Assembly: GCA_003576695.1 (NCBI GenBank)
Contig: QOZQ01000010.1
Span: 186,001-250,000 of the forward strand
Direction: 5' to 3'
DNA: 64,000 nt
Source: Taklimakanibacter lacteus
GTDB lineage: Bacteria > Pseudomonadota > Alphaproteobacteria > Rhizobiales > Aestuariivirgaceae
The notes below the pieces were generated by a model. That model made no database searches, was not told the DNA's origin, and was given only the letters and a program-made list of their open reading frames with translations. The translations under genes and the position numbers were made by a program. Position 1 is the stretch's first letter, and every line of letters begins with the position of its first letter. This document shows, one piece after another, positions 51,619-61,196 of the stretch.

Positions 51619-53343
51619 ATGGATGCAAAAACCATAACAAAAACAAGACTTCCCAGCCGTCATGTGACTGAAGGCCCGCAGCGCGCCCCGCATCGCTCGT
51701 TCTTCTACGCCATGGGGTTGTCGCAGGCCCAGATCAACCAGCCCCTGGTTGGCGTCGCCTCCTGCTGGAACGAGGCCGCGCCGTGCAATATTTCCCTGAT
51801 GCGCCAGGCCCAGGCGGTGAAACGCGGGGTTGCGGCGGCCAATGGGACCCCTCGCGAGTTCTGCACCATTACGGTCACCGACGGCATCGCCATGGGTCAC
51901 CAGGGCATGAAGGCGTCGCTGATTTCGCGCGAATGCATTGCCGATTCGGTCGAGCTCACCATGCGCGGCCACTCCTACGATGCGCTTGTCGGCGTGGCGG
52001 GCTGCGACAAGTCCTTGCCCGGCATGATGATGGCCATGGTCCGGCTCAACGTGCCCTCTGTGTTCATCTATGGCGGGTCGATCCTGCCCGGGACTTTCAA
52101 GGGCCGTCCTGTCACCATCCAGGACGTTTTCGAGGCCGTCGGCATGCATTCGGTCGGCCGGATGAGCGATGCCGACCTTGAGAAGCTGGAGCAGGTGGCC
52201 TGTCCGTCGGCTGGCTCCTGCGGCGCCCAGTTCACCGCCAATACGATGGCGACGGTGGCCGAGGCGATCGGCCTCGCTTTGCCTTATTCTTGCGGCGCGC
52301 CGGCGCCCTATGAGATCCGCGATACCTTCTGCTTCGCTTCGGGCGAGAAGGTGATGGAGCTGATCGCCCGCAATATCCGCCCGCGCGATATCGTCACCCG
52401 CAAGGCGCTTGAGAATGCCGCGACCGTGGTTGCCGCTTCCGGCGGGTCGACCAATGCCGCGCTCCATCTCCCCGCCATCGCCCATGAGGCCGGCATCAAG
52501 TTCGATCTCTTCGATGTGGCCGGGATATTCAAGCGCACGCCCTATGTCGCCGACCTCAAGCCCGGCGGCAAATATGTCGCCAAGGACATGTTCGAAGCGG
52601 GCGGCATCCCGCTGCTGATGAAGACGCTGCTCGATCACGGCTTCCTGCATGGGGATTGCCTTACAGTGACCGGCCGGACCGTGGCCGAGAACATGGCCAA
52701 GGTGAAGTGGAATCCCGATCAGGACGTCGTCCGGCCGGCCGATAAGCCGATCACCCGCACCGGAGGCGTCGTCGGCCTCAAGGGCAATCTGGCGCCTGAG
52801 GGGGCCATCGTGAAGGTGGCCGGCATGAAGAACCTGAAATTCTCAGGGCCGGCCCGCTGCTTCGATACCGAAGAGGCCTGTTTCGAGGCGGTGACCCACC
52901 GCCGGTACAAGGAAGGGGAGGTCCTGGTCATCCGCTATGAAGGGCCGCGGGGCGGTCCCGGCATGCGCGAGATGCTGGCGACGACGGCTGCCCTTTACGG
53001 CCAGGGCATGGGTGACAAGGTGGCCCTGATAACCGACGGCCGCTTCTCTGGCGCCACCCGCGGCTTCTGCATCGGCCATGTGGGGCCGGAAGCCCAACTT
53101 GGCGGGCCGATCGGGCTGATCGAGGACGGTGACATTATCACCATCGACGCCGAGGCCGGGCGCCTCGATGTAAATGTCACAGTTGAGGAACTTTCTCGCC
53201 GTAAAAAGGACTGGAAACCGCGCGAGCATGGCTATGGAGCCGGCGCGCTATGGAAATATGCGCAGCAGGTCGGTCCTGCCGTGAGCGGCGCAGTGACCCA
53301 TCCCGGAGGATCACACGAAGGTGTCTGCTACGCCGATATATGA
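51619..53343 (+). CDS. ilvD: Dihydroxy-acid dehydratase
   Basis: 574 residues. Cluster-binding Cys are in [27 protein letters not shown] and [16 protein letters not shown], and the catalytic region [22 protein letters not shown] is intact. It dehydrates 2,3-dihydroxy acids to the 2-keto acids in Ile and Val synthesis. The length and Cys pattern fit the Ilv/Edd family subgroup of shorter, [2Fe-2S]-type enzymes, though sugar-acid dehydratases are related. Confidence 0.92.
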   Translation: MDAKTITKTRLPSRHVTEGPQRAPHRSFFYAMGLSQAQINQPLVGVASCWNEAAPCNISLMRQAQAVKRGVAAANGTPREFCTITVTDGIAMGHQGMKASLISRECIADSVELTMRGHSYDALVGVAGCDKSLPGMMMAMVRLNVPSVFIYGGSILPGTFKGRPVTIQDVFEAVGMHSVGRMSDADLEKLEQVACPSAGSCGAQFTANTMATVAEAIGLALPYSCGAPAPYEIRDTFCFASGEKVMELIARNIRPRDIVTRKALENAATVVAASGGSTNAALHLPAIAHEAGIKFDLFDVAGIFKRTPYVADLKPGGKYVAKDMFEAGGIPLLMKTLLDHGFLHGDCLTVTGRTVAENMAKVKWNPDQDVVRPADKPITRTGGVVGLKGNLAPEGAIVKVAGMKNLKFSGPARCFDTEEACFEAVTHRRYKEGEVLVIRYEGPRGGPGMREMLATTAALYGQGMGDKVALITDGRFSGATRGFCIGHVGPEAQLGGPIGLIEDGDIITIDAEAGRLDVNVTVEELSRRKKDWKPREHGYGAGALWKYAQQVGPAVSGAVTHPGGSHEGVCYADI

Positions 53344-54241
53344 TCGGCGCGCGAGTATGTTGGCGCGTGGAATGGGTGCGACAGTTGCGGTCATCGCCGT
53401 CTGGTTCGCGCTCCTTCCGGATTCTGCCCGCGCCGAGGAGGACGGCTGGACCTCCGATTTCTACTCCTATCTGCCGGCCGCCCCCGACATCAAGGCGCCG
53501 GACCTCGATTTCATCCCGTTCTGGACGGGCGATCTCAAGAAGGCCAAGCGCGCGTACAAGGACGGCGACTTCGACAAGGCGCGCAAATATTTCGAGCGCG
53601 CTTCCGATGACAACAACATCGTGGCGGACTGGTATCTGGGCCACATGTATCGCCTGGGCCGCGGCGTGCCGCGCGACGACGCCAAGGCCTTTTCCTATTA
53701 CGGACGGGTCGCCGATGCGTTCGATTCGGAGGAGAGCGACCAGAATCGCCTCAGGATCATGGTCGACGCGCTGGTCAGGGTCGCCGACTACTACCGGACC
53801 GGCAGCAAGGCCGCGGGCGTGGCGCAGAATTTCGACCGGGCGAGCCGCATCTATCGCCTCGCCGCCACCTATGGCCACCCGGCCTCGCAATATGCGCTGG
53901 GCGTCATGGCAATGCGCGGGCAAGGCATGCGCAAGCAGCCGGAGCAGGGTTTGCGCTGGCTGCTGGCGGCGGCGAAGAAGCGCTATGCGCCGGCGGAGGC
54001 GGCCCTGGGCGATCTCTATTGGCGGGGCGATGTCGTGCGCCGCGACCGGACCCGCGCCATCATGTGGTATCTGCTCGCCCGTTCGACGACGCGGCCGGGC
54101 GAGCAGCCGGCGATCTACGACCAGCTCGACAAGATGCTGGCCGAGACCAGCGAGGCTGAAAGGCTCGAGGCGGAAGCGCGCGCCACCGTATGGGCGGACC
54201 AGTATCCCGCCGATGACGAGGACAATCAGACGCCGGAATAG
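53321..54241 (+). CDS. Periplasmic Sel1-repeat protein, ExoR-like
   Basis: 306 residues from a GTG at 53321 that overlaps the end of ilvD by 23 bases (GGAGGA site 11 bases before); an ATG at 53357 is an alternative. A signal peptide ends near DSARA. Several Sel1-like repeats follow ([20 protein letters not shown] ..., [21 protein letters not shown]). The order of segments, including the [12 protein letters not shown] stretch between repeats, resembles rhizobial ExoR, the periplasmic inhibitor of the ExoS/ChvG-ChvI two-component system. The assignment is by recall of that pattern and is not certain; ExoR is usually about 270 residues. Confidence 0.6.
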   Translation: MSATPIYDRRASMLARGMGATVAVIAVWFALLPDSARAEEDGWTSDFYSYLPAAPDIKAPDLDFIPFWTGDLKKAKRAYKDGDFDKARKYFERASDDNNIVADWYLGHMYRLGRGVPRDDAKAFSYYGRVADAFDSEESDQNRLRIMVDALVRVADYYRTGSKAAGVAQNFDRASRIYRLAATYGHPASQYALGVMAMRGQGMRKQPEQGLRWLLAAAKKRYAPAEAALGDLYWRGDVVRRDRTRAIMWYLLARSTTRPGEQPAIYDQLDKMLAETSEAERLEAEARATVWADQYPADDEDNQTPE

Positions 54242-54298
54242 CCTTGGCATCCCGCCCCGGGCGAGTGGGCGCGCATCGCGAGCAGCAATGAGCAACCC

Positions 54299-55504
54299 AT
54301 GAGCCAGCGTATCGATTTCACCAGCCAGGACTACTTCCGCAATCCCGCCGCCGGGATCGAAAAACTGAGGGCATCCGGCCCGGTTGTTGCGGCCAGATTC
54401 CCGATCATCGGGCCAGTCTGGATCACGACGACACATGAGCTGGCCAATCGCGTCCTGAAGGACTCGGAAACCTTCACCTTGCGCCGCAATGGCAGGGTCG
54501 CCGGGCTTCGCTGGTGGATGCCCGGGCTGATACGCGCGGTCGCCGACAACATGCTGATGATGGACGAGCCTGACCACACGCGGCTGCGCAGCATCGTGGA
54601 CGAAGCCTTTCGCCGGCGCGCGATCCTCGCCATGGAGCCGCGCATCGCCGCCATCGCCGACGAACTCGCGGCCAAGCTGTTCGACCATGGAAGTCCCGCC
54701 GATATCGTCGAGAGCTATGCGCGCAGACTGCCGCTCTCCGTCATCTGCGAACTGCTCGGCCTGCCGGAAGCGGACAGGCCGAAATTCATGGCATGGACCG
54801 GCCGCTTTACCCGCCTCACCGGTATCTTTGGCTTGCTTGGCCTCTTTCCGGCCCTGGCGGCGATGCGGCGTTACCTGGCTGCACGTCTCGAGGCGGCGCG
54901 CGAAACGGGAGGCGAGGGTCTGATCGCCGAGCTTGTCCGCGTGGAGAAGGAGGGCGGGCGCATCAGCTCCCGAGAGATGGTGGCGATGGTCTTCCTGCTG
55001 CTCGGCGCCGGCACCGAAACCACCACGCACCTGATCAGCGGTTCGGTCTACGAGGTGACGAGAAACCCGCAGCTGCGCGACTGGCTCGAGGAAGACTGGA
55101 CCCGCGCCGGCCTGGCGATCGAGGAATTTCTCCGGTTCGTTTCGCCGGTGCAGTTCTCCAAGCCGCGGCACGTGCGCAGGGACGTGGATCTCGACGGCGT
55201 CCGCGTAGAAAAGGGCGAGAGGATAATGGTGATGCTGGCGGCCGCGAACATGGACGCGCAGGTGTTCGAGCGGCCGGGCGTGCTCGAGCTCGAACGGCGG
55301 CCCAATCCTCACATCGCCTTCGGGACCGGTATCCACTTCTGTCTTGGCCATCAGCTTGCGCGCATCGAGGGCAGATGCGCGTTGCAGGCATTGTTCAAAC
55401 GCTGGCCGCGACTTGAACTGGCCGTGCCGGAAGCAGAGATTCGGTGGCGGCCGCGGCCGGGTCTCAAGGCGATAGCAAGCCTGCCGGTAAAGACGCGCAC
55501 ATAA
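54299..55504 (+). CDS. Cytochrome P450
   Basis: 401 residues, normal for soluble bacterial P450. The I-helix LGAGTETTTH (about 235-244), the K-helix E276-x2-R279 and the haem loop FGTGIHFCLGHQLA with proximal Cys348 are all present. No ferredoxin or reductase gene is adjacent, so electron donors must come from elsewhere. Substrate unknown. Confidence 0.93.
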   Translation: MSQRIDFTSQDYFRNPAAGIEKLRASGPVVAARFPIIGPVWITTTHELANRVLKDSETFTLRRNGRVAGLRWWMPGLIRAVADNMLMMDEPDHTRLRSIVDEAFRRRAILAMEPRIAAIADELAAKLFDHGSPADIVESYARRLPLSVICELLGLPEADRPKFMAWTGRFTRLTGIFGLLGLFPALAAMRRYLAARLEAARETGGEGLIAELVRVEKEGGRISSREMVAMVFLLLGAGTETTTHLISGSVYEVTRNPQLRDWLEEDWTRAGLAIEEFLRFVSPVQFSKPRHVRRDVDLDGVRVEKGERIMVMLAAANMDAQVFERPGVLELERRPNPHIAFGTGIHFCLGHQLARIEGRCALQALFKRWPRLELAVPEAEIRWRPRPGLKAIASLPVKTRT

Positions 55505-55528
55505 CAGACCAAAATCGAGAACGGAGCC

Positions 55529-56299
55529 TTACGCCGCCAGTTCGACCAGCACCGGCACGTGATCCGATGGCTTCTCCCAGGCACGCACATGCTTGTCGAT
55601 GCGGGTCGATGTGAGCCGGTCGGCGGCCTGCGGCGAGAGCAGCAGGTGATCGATGCGGATGCCGTTGTCGCGCCGCCTGGCGATATCCTGATAGTCCCAG
55701 AAAGTGTAGATGCCGGGCTCCGGATTGAGCGTGCGCACCGCTTCGGTGAAGCCCAGATTGATCAGCTCACGGAACTTCGTCCTTGTCGGCGGCAGGAACA
55801 GGGCGTCGTTCACCCACACTTGCGGGTTCTTGGCGTCGATCGGCTGCGGGATGACATTGTAGTCGCCGGCCAGCACCAGGGGCTCCTCGAATTTGAGAAG
55901 TCCGTCCGCATGGGCAATGAGGCGGTCCATCCAGGCGAGCTTGTAGGCATATTTCTCGCTCGCCACCGGATTTCCGTTGGGCAGATAGATCGAGGCGACG
56001 CGAACGCCGGAGACGACCGCCTCGACATAGCGAGCCTGTTCGTCGCCATCATCGCCGGGCAGGCGGGTCTTCACCTCATCGAACGGAAGCTTCGACAGGA
56101 CGGCGACGCCATTATAGGTCTTCTGCCCATGGACGGCGACATTGTAGCCGAGATCCTCGAAGGTCTGGCGCGGAAACGCATGATCCTCGCATTTGAGCTC
56201 CTGAAAGCAGGCGACATCGGGGGACGCTTCCTTCAGCCAGGCGACGATGGTTTCGAGCCGCGCCTTGGCGCTGTTGACGTTCCAGGTTGCGATCAGCAT
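55529..56299 (-). CDS. xth: Exodeoxyribonuclease III
   Basis: 256 residues starting MLIATWNVNSAKARLE; an upstream in-frame ATG at 56362 adds 21 unrelated residues. Catalytic residues are visible in the EEP fold: N7, E34 in CFQELK, the YLPNGNP loop, AGDYNVIP (Asp, Asn) and the terminal KPSDHVPVLVEL with Asp-His. It is an AP endonuclease and 3' exonuclease in base-excision repair. Confidence 0.95.
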   Translation of the reverse strand: MLIATWNVNSAKARLETIVAWLKEASPDVACFQELKCEDHAFPRQTFEDLGYNVAVHGQKTYNGVAVLSKLPFDEVKTRLPGDDGDEQARYVEAVVSGVRVASIYLPNGNPVASEKYAYKLAWMDRLIAHADGLLKFEEPLVLAGDYNVIPQPIDAKNPQVWVNDALFLPPTRTKFRELINLGFTEAVRTLNPEPGIYTFWDYQDIARRRDNGIRIDHLLLSPQAADRLTSTRIDKHVRAWEKPSDHVPVLVELAA

Positions 56300-56405
56300 G
56301 GGGACACCACTGAAGATGAGAGAGAGCAGGCGATGATTGCAAGCTATCGCGCGATCGCGCAAGCGCTGATGAAGTCTCCCGCAGCTGCTACTGACAGAAA
56401 GGAAC

Positions 56406-57359
56406 CTAGCTGGCGCTCGCCTCAGTGAGCTGTTTGACCTCGACGGCTGTGAGCTCGAGTTCCGTCGCCTTGATCAGATCGCCGAGCTGCTCGATACCGG
56501 TGGCGCTGGCGATCGGGGCCACGAGTCCGGGGCGCGCGATGAGCCAGGCGATGGCGACCTGCGCCGGGGTGGCGTTCCTGGCTTTCGCCACGGCATCGAG
56601 CGCGCTCAGGATACGCAAGCCGCGCTCGTTGAGATAGTTGCCCATCTCATCGCCGCGCGCCGCGCTCTTGGCGAAGTCGGCGGGCTTGCGATATTTGCCG
56701 GAAAGAAAGCCCTTGGCGAGTGAGAAGTAGCTCGTCACGCCGATCTCGTTCTCGGCGCAGAAACCCTCGAGCTCGGCTTCATAGCCAGAGCGGTCATAGA
56801 GATTGTAGTGGGTCTGCAGGTTCTCAAAGCGCGGCCAATGATGCCGGGCGCTGATGGCGAGCGCATCGCGCATGGTCAGGGCACTGTGGTTCGAATTGCC
56901 GATGACGCGCACCTTGCCTTGCTTGACCAGATCGGCATAGGCGCCGAGCGTGTCCTCCATATCGGCCTCGGGATCCTCCCAGTGGGAGAGATAGAGATCG
57001 ATATAATCGCTCTGCAGGCGCTTGAGCGAAGCCTCCACGGCACTCAAGATGTAGCGGCTCGACAGGCCCTTCTTGCCGGGGCCCATTTCGGAGCCGACCT
57101 TGGTGGTCACGATCACGCTCGAGCGGTTGCCCCGCGCTTTCATCCATTTGCCGATGATGGCTTCGGATTCGCCGCCCTCATTGCCCGGCTTCCAGCGCGA
57201 ATAGACGTCTGCCGTATCGATCAGGTTGAATCCGGCAGCGACGAAGGCGTCGAGCACCGCGAAAGAGGTCTTCTCGTCGGCGCTCCAGCCAAATACATTT
57301 CCGCCGAGCCCCAGTGGCGCGACCATGAGGTCCGATCGGCCTAGTCTGCGTTTTTGCAT
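56406..57359 (-). CDS. Aldo/keto reductase
   Basis: 317 residues. The catalytic tetrad is present: D48 and Y53 (NLIDTADVYS), K87 (IVTTKVGS) and H126 (YLSHWEDP). The NADPH-binding end includes WLIARPGLVAPIASAT. By family it reduces aldehydes or ketones with NADPH in the cytoplasm; the substrate is not evident. Confidence 0.92.
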   Translation of the reverse strand: MQKRRLGRSDLMVAPLGLGGNVFGWSADEKTSFAVLDAFVAAGFNLIDTADVYSRWKPGNEGGESEAIIGKWMKARGNRSSVIVTTKVGSEMGPGKKGLSSRYILSAVEASLKRLQSDYIDLYLSHWEDPEADMEDTLGAYADLVKQGKVRVIGNSNHSALTMRDALAISARHHWPRFENLQTHYNLYDRSGYEAELEGFCAENEIGVTSYFSLAKGFLSGKYRKPADFAKSAARGDEMGNYLNERGLRILSALDAVAKARNATPAQVAIAWLIARPGLVAPIASATGIEQLGDLIKATELELTAVEVKQLTEASAS

Positions 57360-57363
57360 GGGA

Positions 57364-57693
57364 TCAGATGGAGAAGCTGGTGCCGCAGCCGCAGGACATG
57401 GTCGCCTGCGGATTGTTGATCTTGAAGCTCTGACCGATGAGATCGTCGACGAAATCGATCTCCGAGCCCCCCATATAGACGAGCGAGACGGAATCGATCA
57501 GAACAGTAGCGCCATCTCTCTCGATCACCAGATCGTCCTCCGCGCGTTGGGAGTCGAGCTTGAAGTCATACTGGAAGCCGGAGCAGCCGCCGCCCTCGAC
57601 CGCGACACGCAAGGCCGTGGCGCCGGGCTGTGCCGCCACGATATCCTTGATGCGGGTGGCCGCACGAGGCGTTATGGAAACCGTATCCGTCAT
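57364..57693 (-). CDS. erpA: A-type iron-sulfur carrier (ErpA/IscA family)
   Basis: 109 residues from the ATG at 57693. The three cluster Cys are C37 (GGGCSGFQY), C101 and C103 (MSCGCGTSF). It inserts [Fe-S] clusters into target proteins. It lies back-to-back with the dGTPase-like gene, the normal neighbour in this order of bacteria. Confidence 0.93.
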   Translation of the reverse strand: MTDTVSITPRAATRIKDIVAAQPGATALRVAVEGGGCSGFQYDFKLDSQRAEDDLVIERDGATVLIDSVSLVYMGGSEIDFVDDLIGQSFKINNPQATMSCGCGTSFSI

Positions 57694-57749
57694 AGCTACA
57701 TATGTCGTGCGCCGAAAGGGTCTTGTCAACCGGGGGAGACCCTAGGCGC

Positions 57750-58937
57750 ATGCGGGCCCCCTATGCGTCAGACCCGGCCAAGAGCCGTGGCCGGCTGGTT
57801 CCCGAGCCCGAAGCCCCGCCGCGCACGCCCTTCGAGCGCGACCGCGACCGCATCATCCATTCATCCGCCTTCCGCCGCCTCAAGCACAAGACCCAGGTCT
57901 TCGTCTATCATGAAGGTGATCACTACCGAACGCGACTCACCCATTCGATCGAGGTCGCCCAGATCGCCCGTTCCATCGCCCGGGCGCTCCGGCTCGACGA
58001 GGACCTGACCGAAGCGCTGGCGCTCGCCCATGACCTTGGCCATACGCCCTTCGGCCATGCCGGCGAGCGCGAGCTCGACCGGCTGATGCGCGACCACGGC
58101 GGCTTCGACCACAATGCCCAGAGCCTGCGCATCGTGACCAGGCTCGAACGCCGCTATGCCGCATTCGACGGGCTGAATCTCACCTGGGAAACGCTGGAAG
58201 GCCTGGTGAAGCACAATGGACCGCTGATCGACGGCGAAGGCCATGCGCAGGGTGCCTATCGCGAGACCGGCTTGCCGGCCGCCATCATCGACTATGCCGA
58301 GGCGCATGACCTCATGCTGGCCTCTTTCGCGTCGGCCGAAGCCCAGGCCGCGGCGATCGCGGACGACATCGCCTATAACGCCCATGACATCGACGACGGG
58401 CTCAGGGCCGGCCTGTTCGATGTGATAGACCTGGGCGACGATCCGCTCGTCGGCGCCGCTCTGGCGCAAGTGCTGAAGGCCTATCCAAGGCTCGAGCGCC
58501 CGCGCATGATCCATGAGACGGTGCGCCGCCTGATCTCCGCCATGGTGGGCGACGTGCTTGCCGAAAGCGGCCGGCAGCTTCGCGCCTTCAAGCCGACATC
58601 GGCCGAGGAGGTGAGGGCCTTGCGGATGCCGATGGTCAGCTTCGGTGCGCAGATGAAGGAAAAGAACCGCGTGCTGCAGGCGTTCCTGTCGCATCGCATG
58701 TACCGCCATGAGCGCGTGCTTGCCATCATGGAGCGCGCCCAGCGCGTCATTCGCGATCTCTTCGAAGCCTATATGGACAAGCCCGCGCTCATGCCGGCCG
58801 ACTGGCGCGAGGATTCATTCACTGACGACAGGAGCGGCTTCGCCCGCCAGGTCTGCGATTTCATTGCCGGCATGACCGATCGTTACGCTCTTGACCAGCA
58901 CAAGAAGCTGTTCGACCTCGACCCGCTGTTCAGATGA
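57750..58937 (+). CDS. dgt: Deoxyguanosinetriphosphate triphosphohydrolase-like HD protein
   Basis: 395 residues from the ATG at 57750 (GGGGAG site). The HD-domain metal ligands are H65 (RLTHSIEV), H94-D95 (LAHDLGHTPFGH) and a distal Asp in ADDIAYNAHD. By family it hydrolyses dNTPs to nucleoside and triphosphate and so limits dNTP pools. It belongs to the type 2 group typical of Alphaproteobacteria. Confidence 0.94.
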   Translation: MRAPYASDPAKSRGRLVPEPEAPPRTPFERDRDRIIHSSAFRRLKHKTQVFVYHEGDHYRTRLTHSIEVAQIARSIARALRLDEDLTEALALAHDLGHTPFGHAGERELDRLMRDHGGFDHNAQSLRIVTRLERRYAAFDGLNLTWETLEGLVKHNGPLIDGEGHAQGAYRETGLPAAIIDYAEAHDLMLASFASAEAQAAAIADDIAYNAHDIDDGLRAGLFDVIDLGDDPLVGAALAQVLKAYPRLERPRMIHETVRRLISAMVGDVLAESGRQLRAFKPTSAEEVRALRMPMVSFGAQMKEKNRVLQAFLSHRMYRHERVLAIMERAQRVIRDLFEAYMDKPALMPADWREDSFTDDRSGFARQVCDFIAGMTDRYALDQHKKLFDLDPLFR

Positions 58938-58985
58938 CCTGAAGTCCGGTAGACTTCGCCGCGAGAGGCGCGCGGAGACACGAGC

Positions 58986-60548
58986 ATGGCCGACATCGTC
59001 CTCATCAACCCGAAATTCGAGATCTCCTTCTGGGGCCTGGAACATGCGTTGCCGCTGCTCGGCAAGCGCGCCAACATGCCGGTGGCGGCACTGCCGCTCA
59101 TTGCCGCGCTGACTCCCGAGCCGCACCGCATCACCCTCATCGACGAGAATGTCGAGGCGATCGATTTCGAGCGCTGCGCCAAGGCTGACATCGTCGCGGT
59201 CACCGGCATGATCGTTCAGCGCCATCGCATGCGCGAGATCCTGACCGAATTGAAGCGGCGTAATTGCTACACGGTCGTCGGCGGCCCGTGGGTCTCGGTG
59301 AGGGAGGACTATTTCGGCGCACTTGTCGATGCCATCTTCGTCGGCGAGGCGGAGGAGACCTGGCCCGAATTCCTGGAGGACTGGGAGGCGGGGACCGTCA
59401 AGCCGCGTTATGAGCAGGCCGAGAGGACGGACTTGAGCAAAATACCGCCGCCACGCCTCGATCTGCTCAAGATGAATCGTTACGCCTTCGGCTCGGTGCA
59501 GTTTTCGCGCGGCTGTCCCTTCACCTGCGAGTTCTGCGACATCATCGTCATCTTCGGCAGGAGACCGCGACTCAAGACTTCGGACCAGATCCTGGTTGAG
59601 CTCGAGGCGCTGCGCGCCCAGAAGCTGGAACTCGTCTTCATCGTCGACGACAACATCATCGGCAACAAGAAGGCGATCAAGGAGGTCCTGCACAGCGTCA
59701 TCGACTGGCAGCGCCGCAACGGCTATCCGCTGATGTTCGTCACCGAGGCATCGATTGATCTCGCCGATGACGAGGAGCTGATGCAGCTGATGGTCGACGC
59801 CAATATCGGCGCCGTCTTCGTCGGCATCGAGACGCCCAACGAGGAATCGCTCAAGGAGGCGAAGAAGCTGCAGAATCTGCGCAAGGGCGGCAGCCTTGCC
59901 GACAAGGTGCGGCGCATCCAGGACCACGGCATGGAGGTGTGGGCCGGGATGATCCTCGGCTTCGATAATGACGATGAGAAGATATTTTCCGCCCAGGAGC
60001 TTTTCCTGCGCGAGGCGCGCATCTCGACCGCCATGGTGGGCATGCTTTCGGCCATTCCGCGCACGCCGCTCTATGATCGTCTCAAGCAGGCGGGCAGGCT
60101 CGATGAAAATGACGATCCGGCGCATGGCACCAATGTGCTGCCCGTCAACATGTCGCGCGAGGCGCTGAGCCAGGGCTATGTCAAGCTGATGGCCGGCCTC
60201 TATGAGCCCAAGGCCTATTTCGACCGCGTCGATGATCTCTATCGCGACGGCGGCATCGTCATCGACCGGGCATGGCAGGATTACGGGCGCCAGCATCCCT
60301 GGGCGCACCGGGCCCGCCGGGTGCGGTTGTGGGCGGAATCGATCGGCCTCCTGCTGCGCGTTCTCGCCAAGGTTCCCGACAGCTCGCTGCGCCGGGTCTA
60401 CCGCCGGCGCTTCATGGCGTTCCTGAAAGCGCGTCCCGAGCCGTCGGTCCTGAGGATCTATGCGTTGAAATGCGCCATCCACTGGCACATGCACAAATTC
60501 ATCCGCAGGCTGATGACCACGGAGAAGCCGCTGGTCAATACCTATTGA
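58986..60548 (+). CDS. B12-binding radical SAM protein, HpnP/DUF4070 type
   Basis: 520 residues. An N-terminal cobalamin-binding-like domain (about 1-150, with VVGGPWVSVREDYF and the FVGEAEETWPEF segment) is followed by the radical SAM core with C177-x3-C181-x2-C184 (FSRGCPFTCEFCDI) and a C-terminal DUF4070 region. The stretch IVDDNIIGNKKAIKEVL and length are like those of hopanoid C-2 methylase HpnP, but the family has other members, and no hopanoid gene is near. It interrupts the dgt-argS order. Confidence 0.82.
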   Translation: MADIVLINPKFEISFWGLEHALPLLGKRANMPVAALPLIAALTPEPHRITLIDENVEAIDFERCAKADIVAVTGMIVQRHRMREILTELKRRNCYTVVGGPWVSVREDYFGALVDAIFVGEAEETWPEFLEDWEAGTVKPRYEQAERTDLSKIPPPRLDLLKMNRYAFGSVQFSRGCPFTCEFCDIIVIFGRRPRLKTSDQILVELEALRAQKLELVFIVDDNIIGNKKAIKEVLHSVIDWQRRNGYPLMFVTEASIDLADDEELMQLMVDANIGAVFVGIETPNEESLKEAKKLQNLRKGGSLADKVRRIQDHGMEVWAGMILGFDNDDEKIFSAQELFLREARISTAMVGMLSAIPRTPLYDRLKQAGRLDENDDPAHGTNVLPVNMSREALSQGYVKLMAGLYEPKAYFDRVDDLYRDGGIVIDRAWQDYGRQHPWAHRARRVRLWAESIGLLLRVLAKVPDSSLRRVYRRRFMAFLKARPEPSVLRIYALKCAIHWHMHKFIRRLMTTEKPLVNTY

Positions 60549-60560
60549 GCCCGAGCAGGC

Positions 60561-60995
60561 TTACCGTGGGCAGGGGAAGCCCGGCGCGATCTTGCACTTC
60601 TTGGGCGGGCGTGGGCGATGCGGCGGGCGCGGCCGATGCGGGCGGCCCGGACGCCAGTGATGCGGCCGGTAATAGTGACCGGGGCTGATATAGATCTCCG
60701 GGCGCAGCACGATCACGCTGGTGGGTTCTTCGCCACGGGCCAGATAGTTGCACGACACCCAGCCGCGCACGCCACGGCTGCGCACCAGGCACCAGCCATC
60801 CTCGCTGTCGATCACATCGACGCCGGTGTCGGCAGGAAGCGTTGCGATTCGGTCGAACTGAGTGCCCGGGCCGGTGCGCACATTGAGATCGGTCGCCGTA
60901 TAGGCTTCCGCCGCATAGGCGGCACCTGCCGTGATGAGGCCCGCGCCAAGCAGCGCACAGGCGACGAGGGTGGATTTCAGGGTGAGCAGCCGCAT
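60561..60995 (-). CDS. Secreted SH3b-domain protein with Pro/His/Arg-rich tail
   Basis: 144 residues from the ATG at 60995 (GGGAG site). A signal peptide (about 1-29, ending AYAAE) precedes one bacterial SH3 domain (about 33-90; DLNVRTGPGTQFDRIATLP and RGWVSCNYLA). The tail (about 105-144) is rich in HRPRPP and ends KKCKIAPGFPCPR. It probably binds the cell wall or another envelope partner. Confidence 0.87.
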   Translation of the reverse strand: MRLLTLKSTLVACALLGAGLITAGAAYAAEAYTATDLNVRTGPGTQFDRIATLPADTGVDVIDSEDGWCLVRSRGVRGWVSCNYLARGEEPTSVIVLRPEIYISPGHYYRPHHWRPGRPHRPRPPHRPRPPKKCKIAPGFPCPR

Positions 60996-61129
60996 GACAG
61001 AACTCCCGGATTCGCTGAACCCCTGCTGATTATCATCCAGCCTTCGAATGGTCACGATTTTCAGGCACTTACGCCTTGATTCTTTTCCTTCATCGTAAAT
61101 GACGAGGCGTCATTCCTCCGTCGCAGCGT

Positions 61130-61158
61130 TTGACGCCCCTTACGTCATCCGGTAGGGC
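61130..61158 (+). promoter_or_regulatory. Predicted argS promoter with shared TTTGACGCC block
   Basis: TTGACG (61130-61135), 17-base spacer, TAGGGC (61153-61158). The block CAGCGTTTGACGCC differs from the proS and pyrH copies in one base. The -10 is weak. A short palindrome ATGACG-AGG-CGTCAT lies just upstream (61099-61113). Confidence 0.5.
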
Positions 61159-61196
61159 AGAGCCGGACCAAAAACCCAAGTCGTTTGCAGAGTTAC

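Noticed and set aside
58941-58957. GAAGT/ACTTC hairpin after the dgt stop as terminator
   Set aside because: The stem is only 5 bp and no T-run follows.
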